Numbered from the stretch's first letter, positions 1 to 8,905 are shown. The stretch: DNA of 64,000 bases from Heyndrickxia sporothermodurans (GCA_018333075.1 BORH01000020.1:20606-84605); one strand, 5' to 3'. Made by a program: numbers and translations. Notes: a model not told the origin generated them from the letters alone.

Positions 1-480
1 TCTGGTATACCAAACTTGATTGTCGTTATTCTTATGCTATTAATCATGGAGCCAGGAATTATTTCTATTACAATCGCTATGGTAATCACCGGATGGATTG
101 GAATGGCTCGGGTCGTACGTGGACAAGTATTAAAATTAAAAAGTCAAGAATATGTCATGGCTTCTAAAACACTAGGGGCTTCTAATACGAGAATATTATT
201 TAAACATTTATTGCCAAACCTATCAGGGGTCATCATTATTAATACCATGTTTACAATTCCTAGCGCGATCTTTTTCGAAGCATTTTTAAGTTTTATCGGA
301 ATTGGGTTACAAGCACCAAAAGCATCTTTAGGAACGTTAATTGAGGATGGATATAAAACATTCCAGTTTTTACCTCACTTGATGGTCATCCCATGTCTTG
401 TTATTTGTATTATTTTAGTAGCAAGCAATCTAATTGGTGATGGACTTCGTGATGCATTTGATCCAAAAATGAGAGATTAG
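1..480 (+). CDS. oppC: Oligopeptide ABC transporter permease, C-terminal part (5' end outside window)
   Basis: The frame is open from base 1, so this is the 3' part of a gene that starts upstream; about 159 residues remain. They hold several hydrophobic segments and the cytoplasmic coupling loop typical of binding-protein-dependent permeases (EYVMASKTLGAS, then LLPNLSG), followed by a GIGLQAP stretch and a C-terminus ending in DAFDPKMRD, as in OppC/DppC proteins. It would form the membrane channel with OppB and be driven by the two ATPases that follow at once (oppD, oppF). The spacing to oppD is 16 bp, so one operon. The OppC rather than DppC/AppC name rests on the neighbours. Confidence 0.9.
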   Translation, partial: SGIPNLIVVILMLLIMEPGIISITIAMVITGWIGMARVVRGQVLKLKSQEYVMASKTLGASNTRILFKHLLPNLSGVIIINTMFTIPSAIFFEAFLSFIGIGLQAPKASLGTLIEDGYKTFQFLPHLMVIPCLVICIILVASNLIGDGLRDAFDPKMRD

Positions 481-496
481 AAGTGAGGTGACAAAT

Positions 497-1561
497 ATGA
501 ATAAAATGTTAGAAGTGAAGGATCTCAATATTTCATTTCATACATTTGCGGGAGAGGTAAAAGCCATTCGTGGTGTGAACTTTGACTTGTATGAAGGTGA
601 AACATTAGCTATTGTAGGGGAATCAGGTTCAGGGAAATCGGTAACAACGAAAACTATTATGAGATTACTCCCACCTAGCAATTCAAAAATCAAATCAGGT
701 GAAATACTTTTTAACGGAAAAGATATAGCGAAAGCCTCAGAAAAGGAAATGCAAAAAATCCGTGGGAAAGATATTTCGATGATTTTCCAGGATCCAATGA
801 CATCCTTAAACCCAACAATGACGATTGGGAAACAGATTATGGAGCCGCTTTTAAAGCATCAAAATCTTGGAAAAGAGGAAGCTAAAAAACGGGCTATTAA
901 TTTATTAAAATTAGTAGGAATTCCTAAACCAGAAACTCGTATTAAGCAATATCCACACCAATTTTCTGGTGGAATGAGACAGCGTGTTGTTATTGCGATT
1001 GCATTAGCATGTAACCCTAAAATATTGATTGCAGATGAACCAACAACTGCTTTGGATGTTACGATCCAAGGTCAAATTTTAGACTTAATGAAAGAATTAC
1101 AAAAAAAAGTTGATACATCTATTATTTTTATTACACATGATTTAGGTGTTGTTGCAAATGTAGCTGATCGTGTGGCTGTAATGTACGGAGGAAAAATCGT
1201 TGAAGTTGGAACAGTAGATGAAATATTCTATAATCCAAAACATCCATATACATGGGGTTTAATTAGTTCTATGCCAAGCCTAGATGCAACAGAGGAAGAA
1301 TTATATGCAATTCCAGGAACACCACCGGACTTGTTAAATCCGCCTAAGGGTGATGCTTTTGCACCACGTAACCCTTATGCGTTAAAAATAGATTATGAAA
1401 AAGAACCACCAATGTTTAAAGTGTCTGACACTCATTATGCGGCGACATGGTTACTTCACCCAGATGCTCCAAAGGTTGAACCACCTGAGGCAGTTAAAAA
1501 GAGAATGCATAAATTTAATGCTGAAAAGAAGAATGCGACTCCGAATAAGGAGGCTAAATAA
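497..1561 (+). CDS. oppD: Oligopeptide ABC transporter ATP-binding protein OppD
   Basis: Energises peptide import on the inner face of the membrane. Walker A GESGSGKS lies near residues 41-48, followed by Q-loop, the ABC signature FSGGMRQR, Walker B ILIADEPTT and switch H in THDLGVV. The C-terminal oligopeptide-transport extension (PGTPPDLLNPPKG) is present. The length of about 354 residues fits OppD. The frame extends to a GTG at 488, but that GTG is part of the GAGGTG ribosome site, so ATG 497 (6 bp spacing) is preferred. oppF begins 2 bp after the stop. Confidence 0.95.
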   Translation: MNKMLEVKDLNISFHTFAGEVKAIRGVNFDLYEGETLAIVGESGSGKSVTTKTIMRLLPPSNSKIKSGEILFNGKDIAKASEKEMQKIRGKDISMIFQDPMTSLNPTMTIGKQIMEPLLKHQNLGKEEAKKRAINLLKLVGIPKPETRIKQYPHQFSGGMRQRVVIAIALACNPKILIADEPTTALDVTIQGQILDLMKELQKKVDTSIIFITHDLGVVANVADRVAVMYGGKIVEVGTVDEIFYNPKHPYTWGLISSMPSLDATEEELYAIPGTPPDLLNPPKGDAFAPRNPYALKIDYEKEPPMFKVSDTHYAATWLLHPDAPKVEPPEAVKKRMHKFNAEKKNATPNKEAK

Positions 1562-1563
1562 TC

Positions 1564-2496
1564 ATGGCAGAAAAATTATTGGAAATTAAAAATTTAAAGC
1601 AATATTTTAATATGGGATCTTCGAACGAAGTACGTGCAGTGGATGATATTTCATTTGATATCTACAAAGGAGAAACATTAGGTCTTGTAGGTGAATCTGG
1701 TTGCGGAAAATCCACTACTGGAAGAACGATTATCCGTTTATATGATGCAACTGGTGGAGAAGTGCTTTTCAATGGAGAAAATGTTCATGCCAAAAAATCA
1801 AAGGCAGAATTAAAAAAATTCCACCGAAAAATGCAAATGATTTTCCAGGATCCATATGCATCTTTAAACCCAAGAACAAAAGTAGCAGATGTCATTGCTG
1901 AAGGAATTGATATTCACGGTTTAGCCAAATCTCCTCAAGAGAGAATGGAAATGGTTGAACATCTTCTTGAAACGGTAGGCTTAAATCGTGAGCATGCAAA
2001 TCGTTACCCACATGAATTTTCTGGTGGGCAAAGACAACGTATCGGTATTGCTCGTGCATTAGCGGTTAACCCTGAGTTTATTATTGCTGATGAACCTATT
2101 TCCGCATTGGATGTTTCTATCCAAGCACAAGTAGTAAACTTAATGAAAAAGCTTCAAAAGGAAAAAGGATTAACTTATCTATTTATTGCCCATGATTTAT
2201 CTATGGTTAAATATATAAGTGACCGTATTGGGGTTATGTATTTTGGGAAATTAGTTGAACTTGCTCCAGCTGATGATTTATACAATAATCCTTTGCATCC
2301 ATATACACAATCACTGCTTTCAGCAATTCCACTTCCGGATCCAGATTATGAACGTACACGTGTACGTAAAACGTATGATCCTGCTGTTCATCAATATGGA
2401 CAAGGTGAAGAAGTGAAAATGCGTGAAGTAGTGCCTGGGCATTTTGTATATTGTTCAGAGAAAGAATTAAAACAGTATCAAGCTCAATATAAATAA
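1564..2496 (+). CDS. oppF: Oligopeptide ABC transporter ATP-binding protein OppF
   Basis: Second ATPase of the oligopeptide permease, working as a heterodimer with OppD. Walker A GESGCGKST is near residues 43-51, signature FSGGQRQR, Walker B FIIADEPIS and the switch histidine AHDLSMV are all visible. The last ~50 residues (HPYTQSLLSAIPLPDPDYER and beyond) match the OppF/DppF C-terminal domain. The length of 310 residues is typical. It is the last gene of the operon; an intrinsic terminator follows 8 bp after the stop. Confidence 0.95.
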   Translation: MAEKLLEIKNLKQYFNMGSSNEVRAVDDISFDIYKGETLGLVGESGCGKSTTGRTIIRLYDATGGEVLFNGENVHAKKSKAELKKFHRKMQMIFQDPYASLNPRTKVADVIAEGIDIHGLAKSPQERMEMVEHLLETVGLNREHANRYPHEFSGGQRQRIGIARALAVNPEFIIADEPISALDVSIQAQVVNLMKKLQKEKGLTYLFIAHDLSMVKYISDRIGVMYFGKLVELAPADDLYNNPLHPYTQSLLSAIPLPDPDYERTRVRKTYDPAVHQYGQGEEVKMREVVPGHFVYCSEKELKQYQAQYK

Positions 2497-2503
2497 TATC
2501 AAT

Positions 2504-2532
2504 AGGTTGCCTTGAATAAGGCAGCCTTTTTT
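2504..2532 (+). terminator. Rho-independent terminator of the opp operon
   Basis: Stem GGTTGCC/GGCAGCC (2505-2511 with 2520-2526, one G-U pair) with an 8-nt loop, followed directly by six T. Confidence 0.85.
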
Positions 2533-2539
2533 GTATATT

Positions 2540-2602
2540 TGACCGATATTTACTTATGATTGACCGAAATAACTGATGATGTGACCGATTAAACTCATTT
2601 CT
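2540..2602 (+). repeat. Three 21-bp-spaced direct repeats with core TGACCGA
   Basis: TGACCGA occurs at 2540, 2561 and 2582, exactly 21 bp apart (two helical turns). The first two units also share most of the rest of the 21 bp (..ATnnACTnATGAT). The third ends just before the likely -35 of the MarR gene. The phasing suggests stacked binding of a regulator on one DNA face; the protein is unknown. Confidence 0.6.
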
Positions 2603-2617
2603 CTTCTATGCTATACT
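2589..2617 (+). promoter_or_regulatory. Probable sigma-A promoter of the MarR-family gene
   Basis: -35 TTAAAC (2589-2594), 17-bp spacer, -10 TATACT (2612-2617), immediately downstream of the TGACCGA repeats and about 50 bp before the MarR start. The -35 is weak, which would suit an activated or repressed promoter. Confidence 0.45.
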
Positions 2618-2666
2618 GAATTTAGATAATTTTATTTGAATTGGTTAGTAAGTAAGAGGGGGAAGT

Positions 2667-3098
2667 GTGTTGAATGACCGTACAATTCAATTGATTGAGT
2701 ATGAGATTGCTTTACTCGTTCGTCTAACAACAGCTCATAGTCCTCGGCTTGGAAGCTTGGATCGAGCGGAATATCTTTTGTTAAGTGAACTTGAGAAAAA
2801 TAGTCCAATTGCAATAAATGTTCTAGCAGATGATTTGTTGCTAAATCTTTCGACTGCAAGCCGACAGGTTGCTGTTTTAGAAAAGAAAGAATATATTAAA
2901 CGTTTTCCAGATGCGGTTAATGGCAGGATTAGTCTTGTTGAGTTAACCGATAAAGGGAAGGAGATTCTGCAAAAAGTTCAACATGCACGATATTCCGCAT
3001 ATACAGAAATGCTGCACGAATGGTCGCCAGAGGAATTAGAAAATCTAAAGGAAAATCTTACTCGCCTTAATTTGGATTTTAAAAAATGGAAAAAGTAA
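2667..3098 (+). CDS. MarR-family transcriptional regulator
   Basis: Winged-helix dimeric regulator of 143 residues. The central part (SELEKNSPIAINVLADDLL, then STASRQVAVLEKKEYI) has the recognition helix and wing of MarR proteins, and the C-terminal half forms the dimerisation helices. Start GTG 2667 or TTG 2670; an AGAGGGGGA ribosome site lies just upstream. The drug-efflux pair that follows on the same strand, and a 33-bp palindrome over that pair's promoter, make it the likely repressor of the pump. No ligand can be read from the sequence. Confidence 0.85.
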   Translation: MLNDRTIQLIEYEIALLVRLTTAHSPRLGSLDRAEYLLLSELEKNSPIAINVLADDLLLNLSTASRQVAVLEKKEYIKRFPDAVNGRISLVELTDKGKEILQKVQHARYSAYTEMLHEWSPEELENLKENLTRLNLDFKKWKK

Positions 3099-3173
3099 TG
3101 GATGGAGGTTGACCTAAATTGGACAGCCTCTATTTTTATAGCTAGAAAAACTGAAGCCTGTTAAATAATTCTA

Positions 3174-3222
3174 TTGACGTATTTATAATAAGTTGTATAA
3201 TACATGTTGTATAATGCAACTT
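3174..3222 (+). promoter_or_regulatory. Efflux promoter overlapped by a 33-bp imperfect palindrome (probable MarR operator)
   Basis: -35 TTGACG (3174-3179), 16-bp spacer, consensus -10 TATAAT (3196-3201). The palindrome at 3190-3222 has arms AAGTTG/CAACTT and about 27 of 33 symmetric positions, and it contains a direct repeat of GTTGTATAAT. It covers the -10 and the start site, the position expected for repression by the adjacent MarR protein. Confidence 0.65.
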
Positions 3223-3234
3223 ATGTAGTATATC

Positions 3235-3266
3235 GAATTTCCTCGTGAGGAAATTCTTTTTCTTTT
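3235..3266 (+). terminator. Terminator-like hairpin inside the efflux leader (candidate attenuator)
   Basis: Perfect 10-bp stem GAATTTCCTC/GAGGAAATTC at 3235-3244 and 3247-3256 followed by TTTTTCTTTT. It lies between the promoter at 3174-3201 and the MFS start at 3298, so transcripts must read through it. It may be an attenuator; the minimal loop is a caveat. Confidence 0.55.
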
Positions 3267-3297
3267 CTTAATGATTAAATCGAAAGGAGGAGTTGGA

Positions 3298-4899
3298 GTG
3301 AATCAAAATAGTTCGGCGGGAAGGTTGAGTATACCAAGCTATATAATCATTTCCTTTTTAACCATTTTTGCAATCGGACCTCAATATTTTATTAACTTAT
3401 CTTATACGATGAATCAAGAAATCGTTCAAAATGGTCTTCATTTTGGCTCAGAGGAATTGTTAATTCCATCAACACTAGCTAATATTGCCTTTGCTCTGGG
3501 GATTCCATTTGGACCGGTTTTAACAAGAGTGCTTGGATTTAGAAAAAATTATTTATTCATGGTGTTTCTTTTTTTATGTGGTTCAATTATTGGTGCTATC
3601 ACGCCAAATTTACTTTTACTAATCATCGCAAGAGTAATACAAAGTATCAGTGCGGGTGTGTTATTTTTAACAATACTGCCTGTTAGCTTAAGATCCTTTC
3701 CGAATAAAATTCGGAATACCTTTTTGTTCATGGTAATCACAGGGTTATTTGGTGCAACTGCTATGGGAGCACTCTTTGGATCTTTATCTTTAAGTGTAGA
3801 TGCTTGGCGTTGGTTGTATATGTTAAATATTCTCTCTGCGTGTCTTTGCTTAATTGTTGGCTATATTTCCTTACCAAGAAGCAATGAACAAAATCAGCAT
3901 GCTTCCATAGATAAAACAGGGGCATTTTTGTTTTGTTTAATTATGATCATTTTAGCTTTTCCGCTATATAATTTGATGGATAAAGGTTTTGCTTCAATAT
4001 ATGTTTGGCCATTCTTTGGGGTTGCAATCATTTTAATCTTATTATTTATAGTTATTGATTTAAAAGCTGAAATGCCATTAATCCCATTTCGAACACTAAA
4101 GGCAGCGAAGCCAATTTCCGGAACAGTCATGGCGATTGCTTCACACGTCTTGTTAGTGCTATCTATTGCAGGAATTAATGGTTTTTTACGTCATAATATG
4201 GATCTTCCATTTCACTATCTTTTGCACTTATATTTTTGGTTTTTTATTGGAATTTTAATTACTGCTATTCTTCATACATTTCTTTATAGTGCTTTAGGTG
4301 CAGGAAAGTTAGGAATTATTGGTTCATTAGCAGTTATTTATGTCAGTTTGCAATGGAGAACAATGAGTCCAGAAATATCACTGCCAGTTCTCTATTTTCA
4401 AGTTGCATGCTTAGGTGCTGGAGTAAGTATGGTGCTCGTTGGTGGTGCATTAGGAACGGCTTTTGCTGGGGACTTGCATTTTGCTCCAATGAGATCGGCT
4501 ACCCTCCATTCCATTCGTAATTTTGTAGGGGCTGTCGTAACACCGATGGTTGGATGGGTTATTTCAATACAAAATACCATACAGTATGAACATATTAGAG
4601 GGAATCTAGGTCAATTTAGTTCAGAAGCTAAATTAGAAATGGTTCAATTGATCAATCGATTGGTTGAGAATGGGATGTCTGCTAGTGAAGCAAAAAACAT
4701 AGCTTTTTATGAATTAATAGCAGATTCCAAAAAAGCGGCAATCCTAGGAGCGTATCATCATTTGTTTACCATTATGTTGATTGTCGCAATTATTATGCTA
4801 CTAGCTTCAATAGGTAAAATGGTTACTGGGAAAGGTCTCGGGTTAGTTAAGAAGGAAAAGAAAACTGATCCTAGCAACGAAAAAGTGTCCATAAATTGA
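3298..4899 (+). CDS. DHA2-type MFS multidrug efflux permease (EmrB/QacA-like)
   Basis: Proton-driven exporter in the cytoplasmic membrane with about 14 predicted hydrophobic segments across 533 residues, the DHA2 topology. Motif-A-like and motif-C-like stretches are seen in the first half (ARVIQSISAGVLFLTILPV; GALFGSLSLSVDAWRWLYMLN, the usual W-R-W after segment 5). GTG 3298 is chosen because a full AAAGGAGG site sits 7 bp upstream; an in-frame ATG at 3271 has no such site. A fusion-protein gene follows 37 bp later, giving an EmrAB-like pair. Substrate unknown. Confidence 0.85.
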   Translation: MNQNSSAGRLSIPSYIIISFLTIFAIGPQYFINLSYTMNQEIVQNGLHFGSEELLIPSTLANIAFALGIPFGPVLTRVLGFRKNYLFMVFLFLCGSIIGAITPNLLLLIIARVIQSISAGVLFLTILPVSLRSFPNKIRNTFLFMVITGLFGATAMGALFGSLSLSVDAWRWLYMLNILSACLCLIVGYISLPRSNEQNQHASIDKTGAFLFCLIMIILAFPLYNLMDKGFASIYVWPFFGVAIILILLFIVIDLKAEMPLIPFRTLKAAKPISGTVMAIASHVLLVLSIAGINGFLRHNMDLPFHYLLHLYFWFFIGILITAILHTFLYSALGAGKLGIIGSLAVIYVSLQWRTMSPEISLPVLYFQVACLGAGVSMVLVGGALGTAFAGDLHFAPMRSATLHSIRNFVGAVVTPMVGWVISIQNTIQYEHIRGNLGQFSSEAKLEMVQLINRLVENGMSASEAKNIAFYELIADSKKAAILGAYHHLFTIMLIVAIIMLLASIGKMVTGKGLGLVKKEKKTDPSNEKVSIN

Positions 4900-4936
4900 A
4901 TCCGTTTTTGTAGACAATAAGAGAGGAGAGAATTGA

Positions 4937-5566
4937 ATGAGTCGACGTATAGTCTTAGCAAATATCATTGGTGTCTTAGTTATTTTTTTATTAATCGCAG
5001 CAGGGGCGTACCTCTATATTCAAAATAAAAATTATGTAAAAACCGATGATGCAGTTGTTTCGGCAGATATGATGCCGATTATTTCACCTTCTTCGGGTGT
5101 TTTAAAAAAATGGAATGTTAAGGAAGGTGCTGACGTTTCAGAAAAGGATATGGTTGGTAAAGTTTCGGATGGTAAAAACGATATTCCTATTACATCTAAA
5201 ATGAGTGGAAAAATAATAAAAAATGAAGCAAGAAAAAATCAATTAGTACAAGCAGGACAAACGCTTGGGGAAGAAGCTGATATGGAGCATTTATTTATTG
5301 TTGCCAATATTAAAGAAACCGAACTAAAAGATGTTGAAATTGGTGATATTGTAGATGTCAAGATCGATGGGGATTCTGATACAGTATTTTATGGTACTAT
5401 TGAAGAGATTGGGTATGCTACAAACTCAGTATTCTCAGTACTGCCGCAAAGCTCAACTGGGAACTATACAAAAGTAACACAAAAAGTAGCTGTGAAAATT
5501 TCTATTAATCAACCTTCATCTAAAGTTTTGCCAGGCATGAACGCTGAAGTAAAAATCTCTTTATAA
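4937..5566 (+). CDS. HlyD/EmrA-family membrane fusion protein (short)
   Basis: One N-terminal membrane segment (about residues 5-27), then the motif YVKTDDAVV that is typical of EmrA proteins, two biotinyl-lipoyl-like half motifs (SPSSGVLKKWNVKEGADV; ITSKMSGKIIKNEA) and a beta-barrel region ending LPGMNAEVKISL. At 209 residues it lacks the long coiled-coil hairpin of Gram-negative EmrA, as is usual in Gram-positives. It is paired with the MFS gene in front and ends at a strong terminator. Confidence 0.85.
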   Translation: MSRRIVLANIIGVLVIFLLIAAGAYLYIQNKNYVKTDDAVVSADMMPIISPSSGVLKKWNVKEGADVSEKDMVGKVSDGKNDIPITSKMSGKIIKNEARKNQLVQAGQTLGEEADMEHLFIVANIKETELKDVEIGDIVDVKIDGDSDTVFYGTIEEIGYATNSVFSVLPQSSTGNYTKVTQKVAVKISINQPSSKVLPGMNAEVKISL

Positions 5567-5575
5567 AATCCATTT

Positions 5576-5613
5576 AAGCCAGATACAATATTCATATAGT
5601 GTCTGGCTTTTTA
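5576..5613 (+). terminator. Terminator of the efflux operon
   Basis: Stem AAGCCAGATAC/GTGTCTGGCTT (5576-5586, 5599-5609) followed by TTTTTA. The rest of the 5614-5882 gap shows no gene; a weak promoter candidate (TTGAAA at 5811, AATATA at 5835, 18-bp spacer) precedes the kinase gene. Confidence 0.85.
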
Positions 5614-5882
5614 TTTGTTTGATTTCCCACATGTGGTACCTTTTTTCATGAGTATTTTCCTAACAAACTCTTTTAGTATTGTCACTGAGCTCCGAGTAAA
5701 CATTAAAGATTGTCTTTTTGTTGTAACCATTTTAATAAATTAAATCTGTATAATGTAAAGCGTATTTGTTTGAATTACTTTTGCATTATAAGGCAAGGAG
5801 CTTCATTTATTTGAAAACACTGCTTGTATATTGAAATATAGTATGATGGAAGTACAAGAGTATGGAGGAAGGATTAAGATTT

Positions 5883-7319
5883 ATGTTTAGAAAAAGGAAC
5901 AAAAGGGTTTCTTCAAAAAGTATTAAGACAAGGTTAGTAGGAAATTTCATTATTATTATATTAATTAGTGTACTTGTCTTTGACGCATTACTTATTTATA
6001 TTACAAGATATTATTTTTATAACAATGTAGAGAATGTACTAACCAATCAAATAAAAACCTCCTCAGATTTTTATTCCAAGTACTTTTCAAATGTCTCCTT
6101 AGAGGAAAATGTGATTGATCATGTTGATGTGTTTTGGCAGCAAACATCTGCCCAGGTACAAATCGTTGATCTTTCAGGACGAGTATTATTGGATTCAGTC
6201 GGAGTAGAAAATAAAACACCACTTACAGGCAAGGATTTTAAAGAAGCGTTGAAAGGGAAAAAAGGGGTGAGTATCGGAAATATAGAATATGGAAGGGACA
6301 AAGTTATGACGGTTTCTTATCCCTTAAAGTCCGATGGGAAAGTAATTGGGGTCCTAAGGTTTATAACTTCTTTAAAAGATGTAGACAAAGTCATTCGAAA
6401 TATTTCTTTAATTTTTATTAGTATTGGAGTCATTGTACTAGTTATATCAGGTGCTATTGGGTTAATACTTGCATATAGTATTGTTCTTCCGCTAAAAACG
6501 GTAACTGGTGCGGCTGAGTTAATGGCGGGAGGAAATATGAAGATAAGAATAAAGAAAAAACGGGATGATGAGATCGGAAAATTAACAGATACTTTAAATT
6601 ATATGGCTGAGGAAGTAGAAAAAAGAGAAGAAATAAAGAATGATTTTATTTCCCTTGTTTCACATGAATTACGAACGCCATTAACAGCAATTAAGGGCTG
6701 GGCATCTACCCTCAGAAGGTTTGATAATTATGAAAAAAATACATTTGATGATGGATTGACGATCATTGAAAATGAAAGTGATCGACTGACTGTAATGGTA
6801 GAAGAGCTTCTCGATTTTTCTAGTTTTGTATCAGGTAAGATTACATTAAAAAAGGAAAAAACAGATCTTAAAGCTATTTTTGATTTTATTGAAAAACAGA
6901 TGCGTCCGAAAGCAGAAAAAGAAGGAATTAAATTTCATGTTCTTTATGAGGAGCTTCCATTAATGGAACTGGACCGTGACCGAATGAAACAGGTTTTAAT
7001 TAATCTTCTAGGCAATGCATTTAAATTTACTTCTGAGAATGGAACGGTTATTCTGAGTGCTTATAAAGAGGAAGGATTTGTTGCATTATCAGTAAGAGAT
7101 ACTGGATGTGGAATTAGTAAGGAAGAATTGCCAAGAATAAAAGAGAAATTTTACAAAGGGAAAAACAGCAAATCTCAAACTGGTTTAGGTTTGTCGATAA
7201 GTGATGAAATTGTAAAATTGCATAATGGTAGCTTAATGATTAAAAGTGAACTGGATGTAGGTACAGAAGTTATCGTCAAATTTCCACTTGAAAAATATAA
7301 TGCTGAGGGATCTATATGA
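5883..7319 (+). CDS. Membrane sensor histidine kinase (HAMP-HisKA-HATPase), orphan
   Basis: Two membrane segments (about residues 20-42 and 175-197) enclose a ~130-residue extracellular sensor that looks cache-like. HAMP follows, then the H-box SLVSHELRTPL with the phospho-acceptor histidine, N-box MKQVLINLLGNAFKF, G1 VRDTGCGIS and G2 TGLGLS. All catalytic motifs are intact. The frame opens at ATG 5862, but GGAGGAAGGA at 5864-5873 is the ribosome site and points to ATG 5883. No response regulator is adjacent; its stop overlaps the start of a lipoprotein gene by 4 bp, suggesting that the two work together. Confidence 0.9.
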   Translation: MFRKRNKRVSSKSIKTRLVGNFIIIILISVLVFDALLIYITRYYFYNNVENVLTNQIKTSSDFYSKYFSNVSLEENVIDHVDVFWQQTSAQVQIVDLSGRVLLDSVGVENKTPLTGKDFKEALKGKKGVSIGNIEYGRDKVMTVSYPLKSDGKVIGVLRFITSLKDVDKVIRNISLIFISIGVIVLVISGAIGLILAYSIVLPLKTVTGAAELMAGGNMKIRIKKKRDDEIGKLTDTLNYMAEEVEKREEIKNDFISLVSHELRTPLTAIKGWASTLRRFDNYEKNTFDDGLTIIENESDRLTVMVEELLDFSSFVSGKITLKKEKTDLKAIFDFIEKQMRPKAEKEGIKFHVLYEELPLMELDRDRMKQVLINLLGNAFKFTSENGTVILSAYKEEGFVALSVRDTGCGISKEELPRIKEKFYKGKNSKSQTGLGLSISDEIVKLHNGSLMIKSELDVGTEVIVKFPLEKYNAEGSI

Positions 7320-8758
7320 AGAAGTTAAAAGAGAATTGGTTATTTCTAATTTCCATAGCGTTTTGCGTTTTATTTATAACAGGATGTAGTGCAAAGGACT
7401 TTAGTATTGAAGGGAAAATTGCACCGCCAAAAAATGAAGCGATTACGGTTAAAGGCACATGGGGCATTGAGAAATTTATTACAATAAAAGAAGATCCTAC
7501 AAAAAATTATGAGGATATACGTCATTATATTGGTAAGACGGCTATGTTTGATCAAACGGTTTGTGAGATAGGTCGAGATGAATGTGCCAAACCAGTATAT
7601 AAAATTATAAATGTTTCTGCATTAGATTATATGCAAAATAAGTATAAAGTGAATCCAGCTAAGCTAGGTATAGACAATCAACGAATTGATGTTATTACAG
7701 TGACTTCAAATAATCAAACATTTTATGAGTTAATTAAGAAAGATGATCAAACCATGTTTGCATATGTAGATGGCGGTTTCTTATCCATGCATAAGCAATC
7801 AGATAAGGTTAGTGCTAAACCAAGGAACAATCATGAAAAAAATCAAGATGTAAAGGTTCATCCAAATGGAAAGGACAATGATTCATTAAAATCAGGAGTA
7901 CTTCTAGGGATTCGTTCAAAAGAGAACACCTACAGGACGCTGTGGATTAGTGTGAAAAATAAGAAGCTTAAGTCGGTAATGGAGAAAAAGCAGCTTTTTG
8001 TCCCACGAATGAAAGGCTTTTGGGAAGTAGGATACTTTAAAGCGGATAAGGGAACTGAAGGAAGCTTGTATGTTAAACCAATACAGGATAAGAAGGTGAA
8101 AAAACATAATATATTGACAGAAAGCAATGTGAGAAAGATATTGTTTGTCGGTAATGATTATGTAGGTACAGAAAATTTACAAAGATATCAAGTGCTGCCA
8201 ATTGATCATATAAGTGTTGGTAAGGGAATTACACCTTCTGATATAACAGATGAAAATGTCGACAAAGCCATACTTAGATCAAGTGAAGCATTCCTTTCTT
8301 CGCTAGATAGGGAGCAGGCTCAAATGCTTGATAAGAAACCAAAAGAAGATAATTTTACCCTTGAGAGAAGAAACGGACATTGGATCATGAGAGGCAGGTT
8401 AAATTATAATCAGCCTATCGGGTTAAAGAAATATGAGGATTACGACATTAATGTCATGGTTCCAAAGAAATTAATAAATTATGATGAAATGACGATCCCA
8501 TGGGGGGAAATAAAATCAAAAATGCCTTGGATTATGGATGCTTATGTCTCTCCTAATAAAAATATTGCTATACTTGTTTCAAAAGAAAAGCTATATGTAT
8601 ATTCCATTGATAAAGGAAATATTTCAAAGCATTCATTAAAGGAAATACCATGGAAGACAGGCGATTCAATTGTAATGGCAGAATGGGCAATAGGAGATTA
8701 TGTGAACATTTGGGAGAAAAGTGTCAAGAAGAACTTTAATCCATTAAATGAAAAATAA
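7316..8758 (+). CDS. Large predicted lipoprotein coupled to the orphan kinase
   Basis: The signal peptide (about residues 8-23) ends in the lipobox ITGC, so the mature protein is probably lipid-anchored outside the membrane. The remaining ~455 residues are hydrophilic, lysine-rich and not recognised. A tract near residues 160-185 (KPRNNHEKNQDVKVHPNGK) looks like a linker between two parts. The ATG overlaps the kinase stop (ATGA arrangement), implying translational coupling; it could be an accessory sensor or target of that kinase. A terminator follows. Confidence 0.7.
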   Translation: MKKLKENWLFLISIAFCVLFITGCSAKDFSIEGKIAPPKNEAITVKGTWGIEKFITIKEDPTKNYEDIRHYIGKTAMFDQTVCEIGRDECAKPVYKIINVSALDYMQNKYKVNPAKLGIDNQRIDVITVTSNNQTFYELIKKDDQTMFAYVDGGFLSMHKQSDKVSAKPRNNHEKNQDVKVHPNGKDNDSLKSGVLLGIRSKENTYRTLWISVKNKKLKSVMEKKQLFVPRMKGFWEVGYFKADKGTEGSLYVKPIQDKKVKKHNILTESNVRKILFVGNDYVGTENLQRYQVLPIDHISVGKGITPSDITDENVDKAILRSSEAFLSSLDREQAQMLDKKPKEDNFTLERRNGHWIMRGRLNYNQPIGLKKYEDYDINVMVPKKLINYDEMTIPWGEIKSKMPWIMDAYVSPNKNIAILVSKEKLYVYSIDKGNISKHSLKEIPWKTGDSIVMAEWAIGDYVNIWEKSVKKNFNPLNEK

Positions 8759-8770
8759 AAGATTGGATGA

Positions 8771-8803
8771 GGAGAAGTGATGAAAATCGCTTCTCCATTT
8801 TTT
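8771..8803 (+). terminator. Terminator after the kinase-lipoprotein operon
   Basis: Stem GGAGAAGTGAT/ATCGCTTCTCC (one G-U pair) with a GAAA loop, then ATTTTTT. Confidence 0.85.
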
Positions 8804-8905
8804 AATTTCTTACTGTATTAAGTAAATGGTAGGGCTTGTATTGGATTTCTTTATTTTTCCCTTAGAATCAATTATCCTTAAGATAAGTCAGGCAAGATAA
8901 GAGGG

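Noticed and set aside
1395-1589. 64-codon plus-strand frame overlapping the end of oppD
   Set aside because: Out-of-frame shadow with an Arg-rich product and no independent start signal.
3204-3248. Possible 14-codon leader peptide in the efflux leader whose stop falls in the hairpin loop
   Set aside because: Its ATG lies at or before the predicted transcription start and has no ribosome site.
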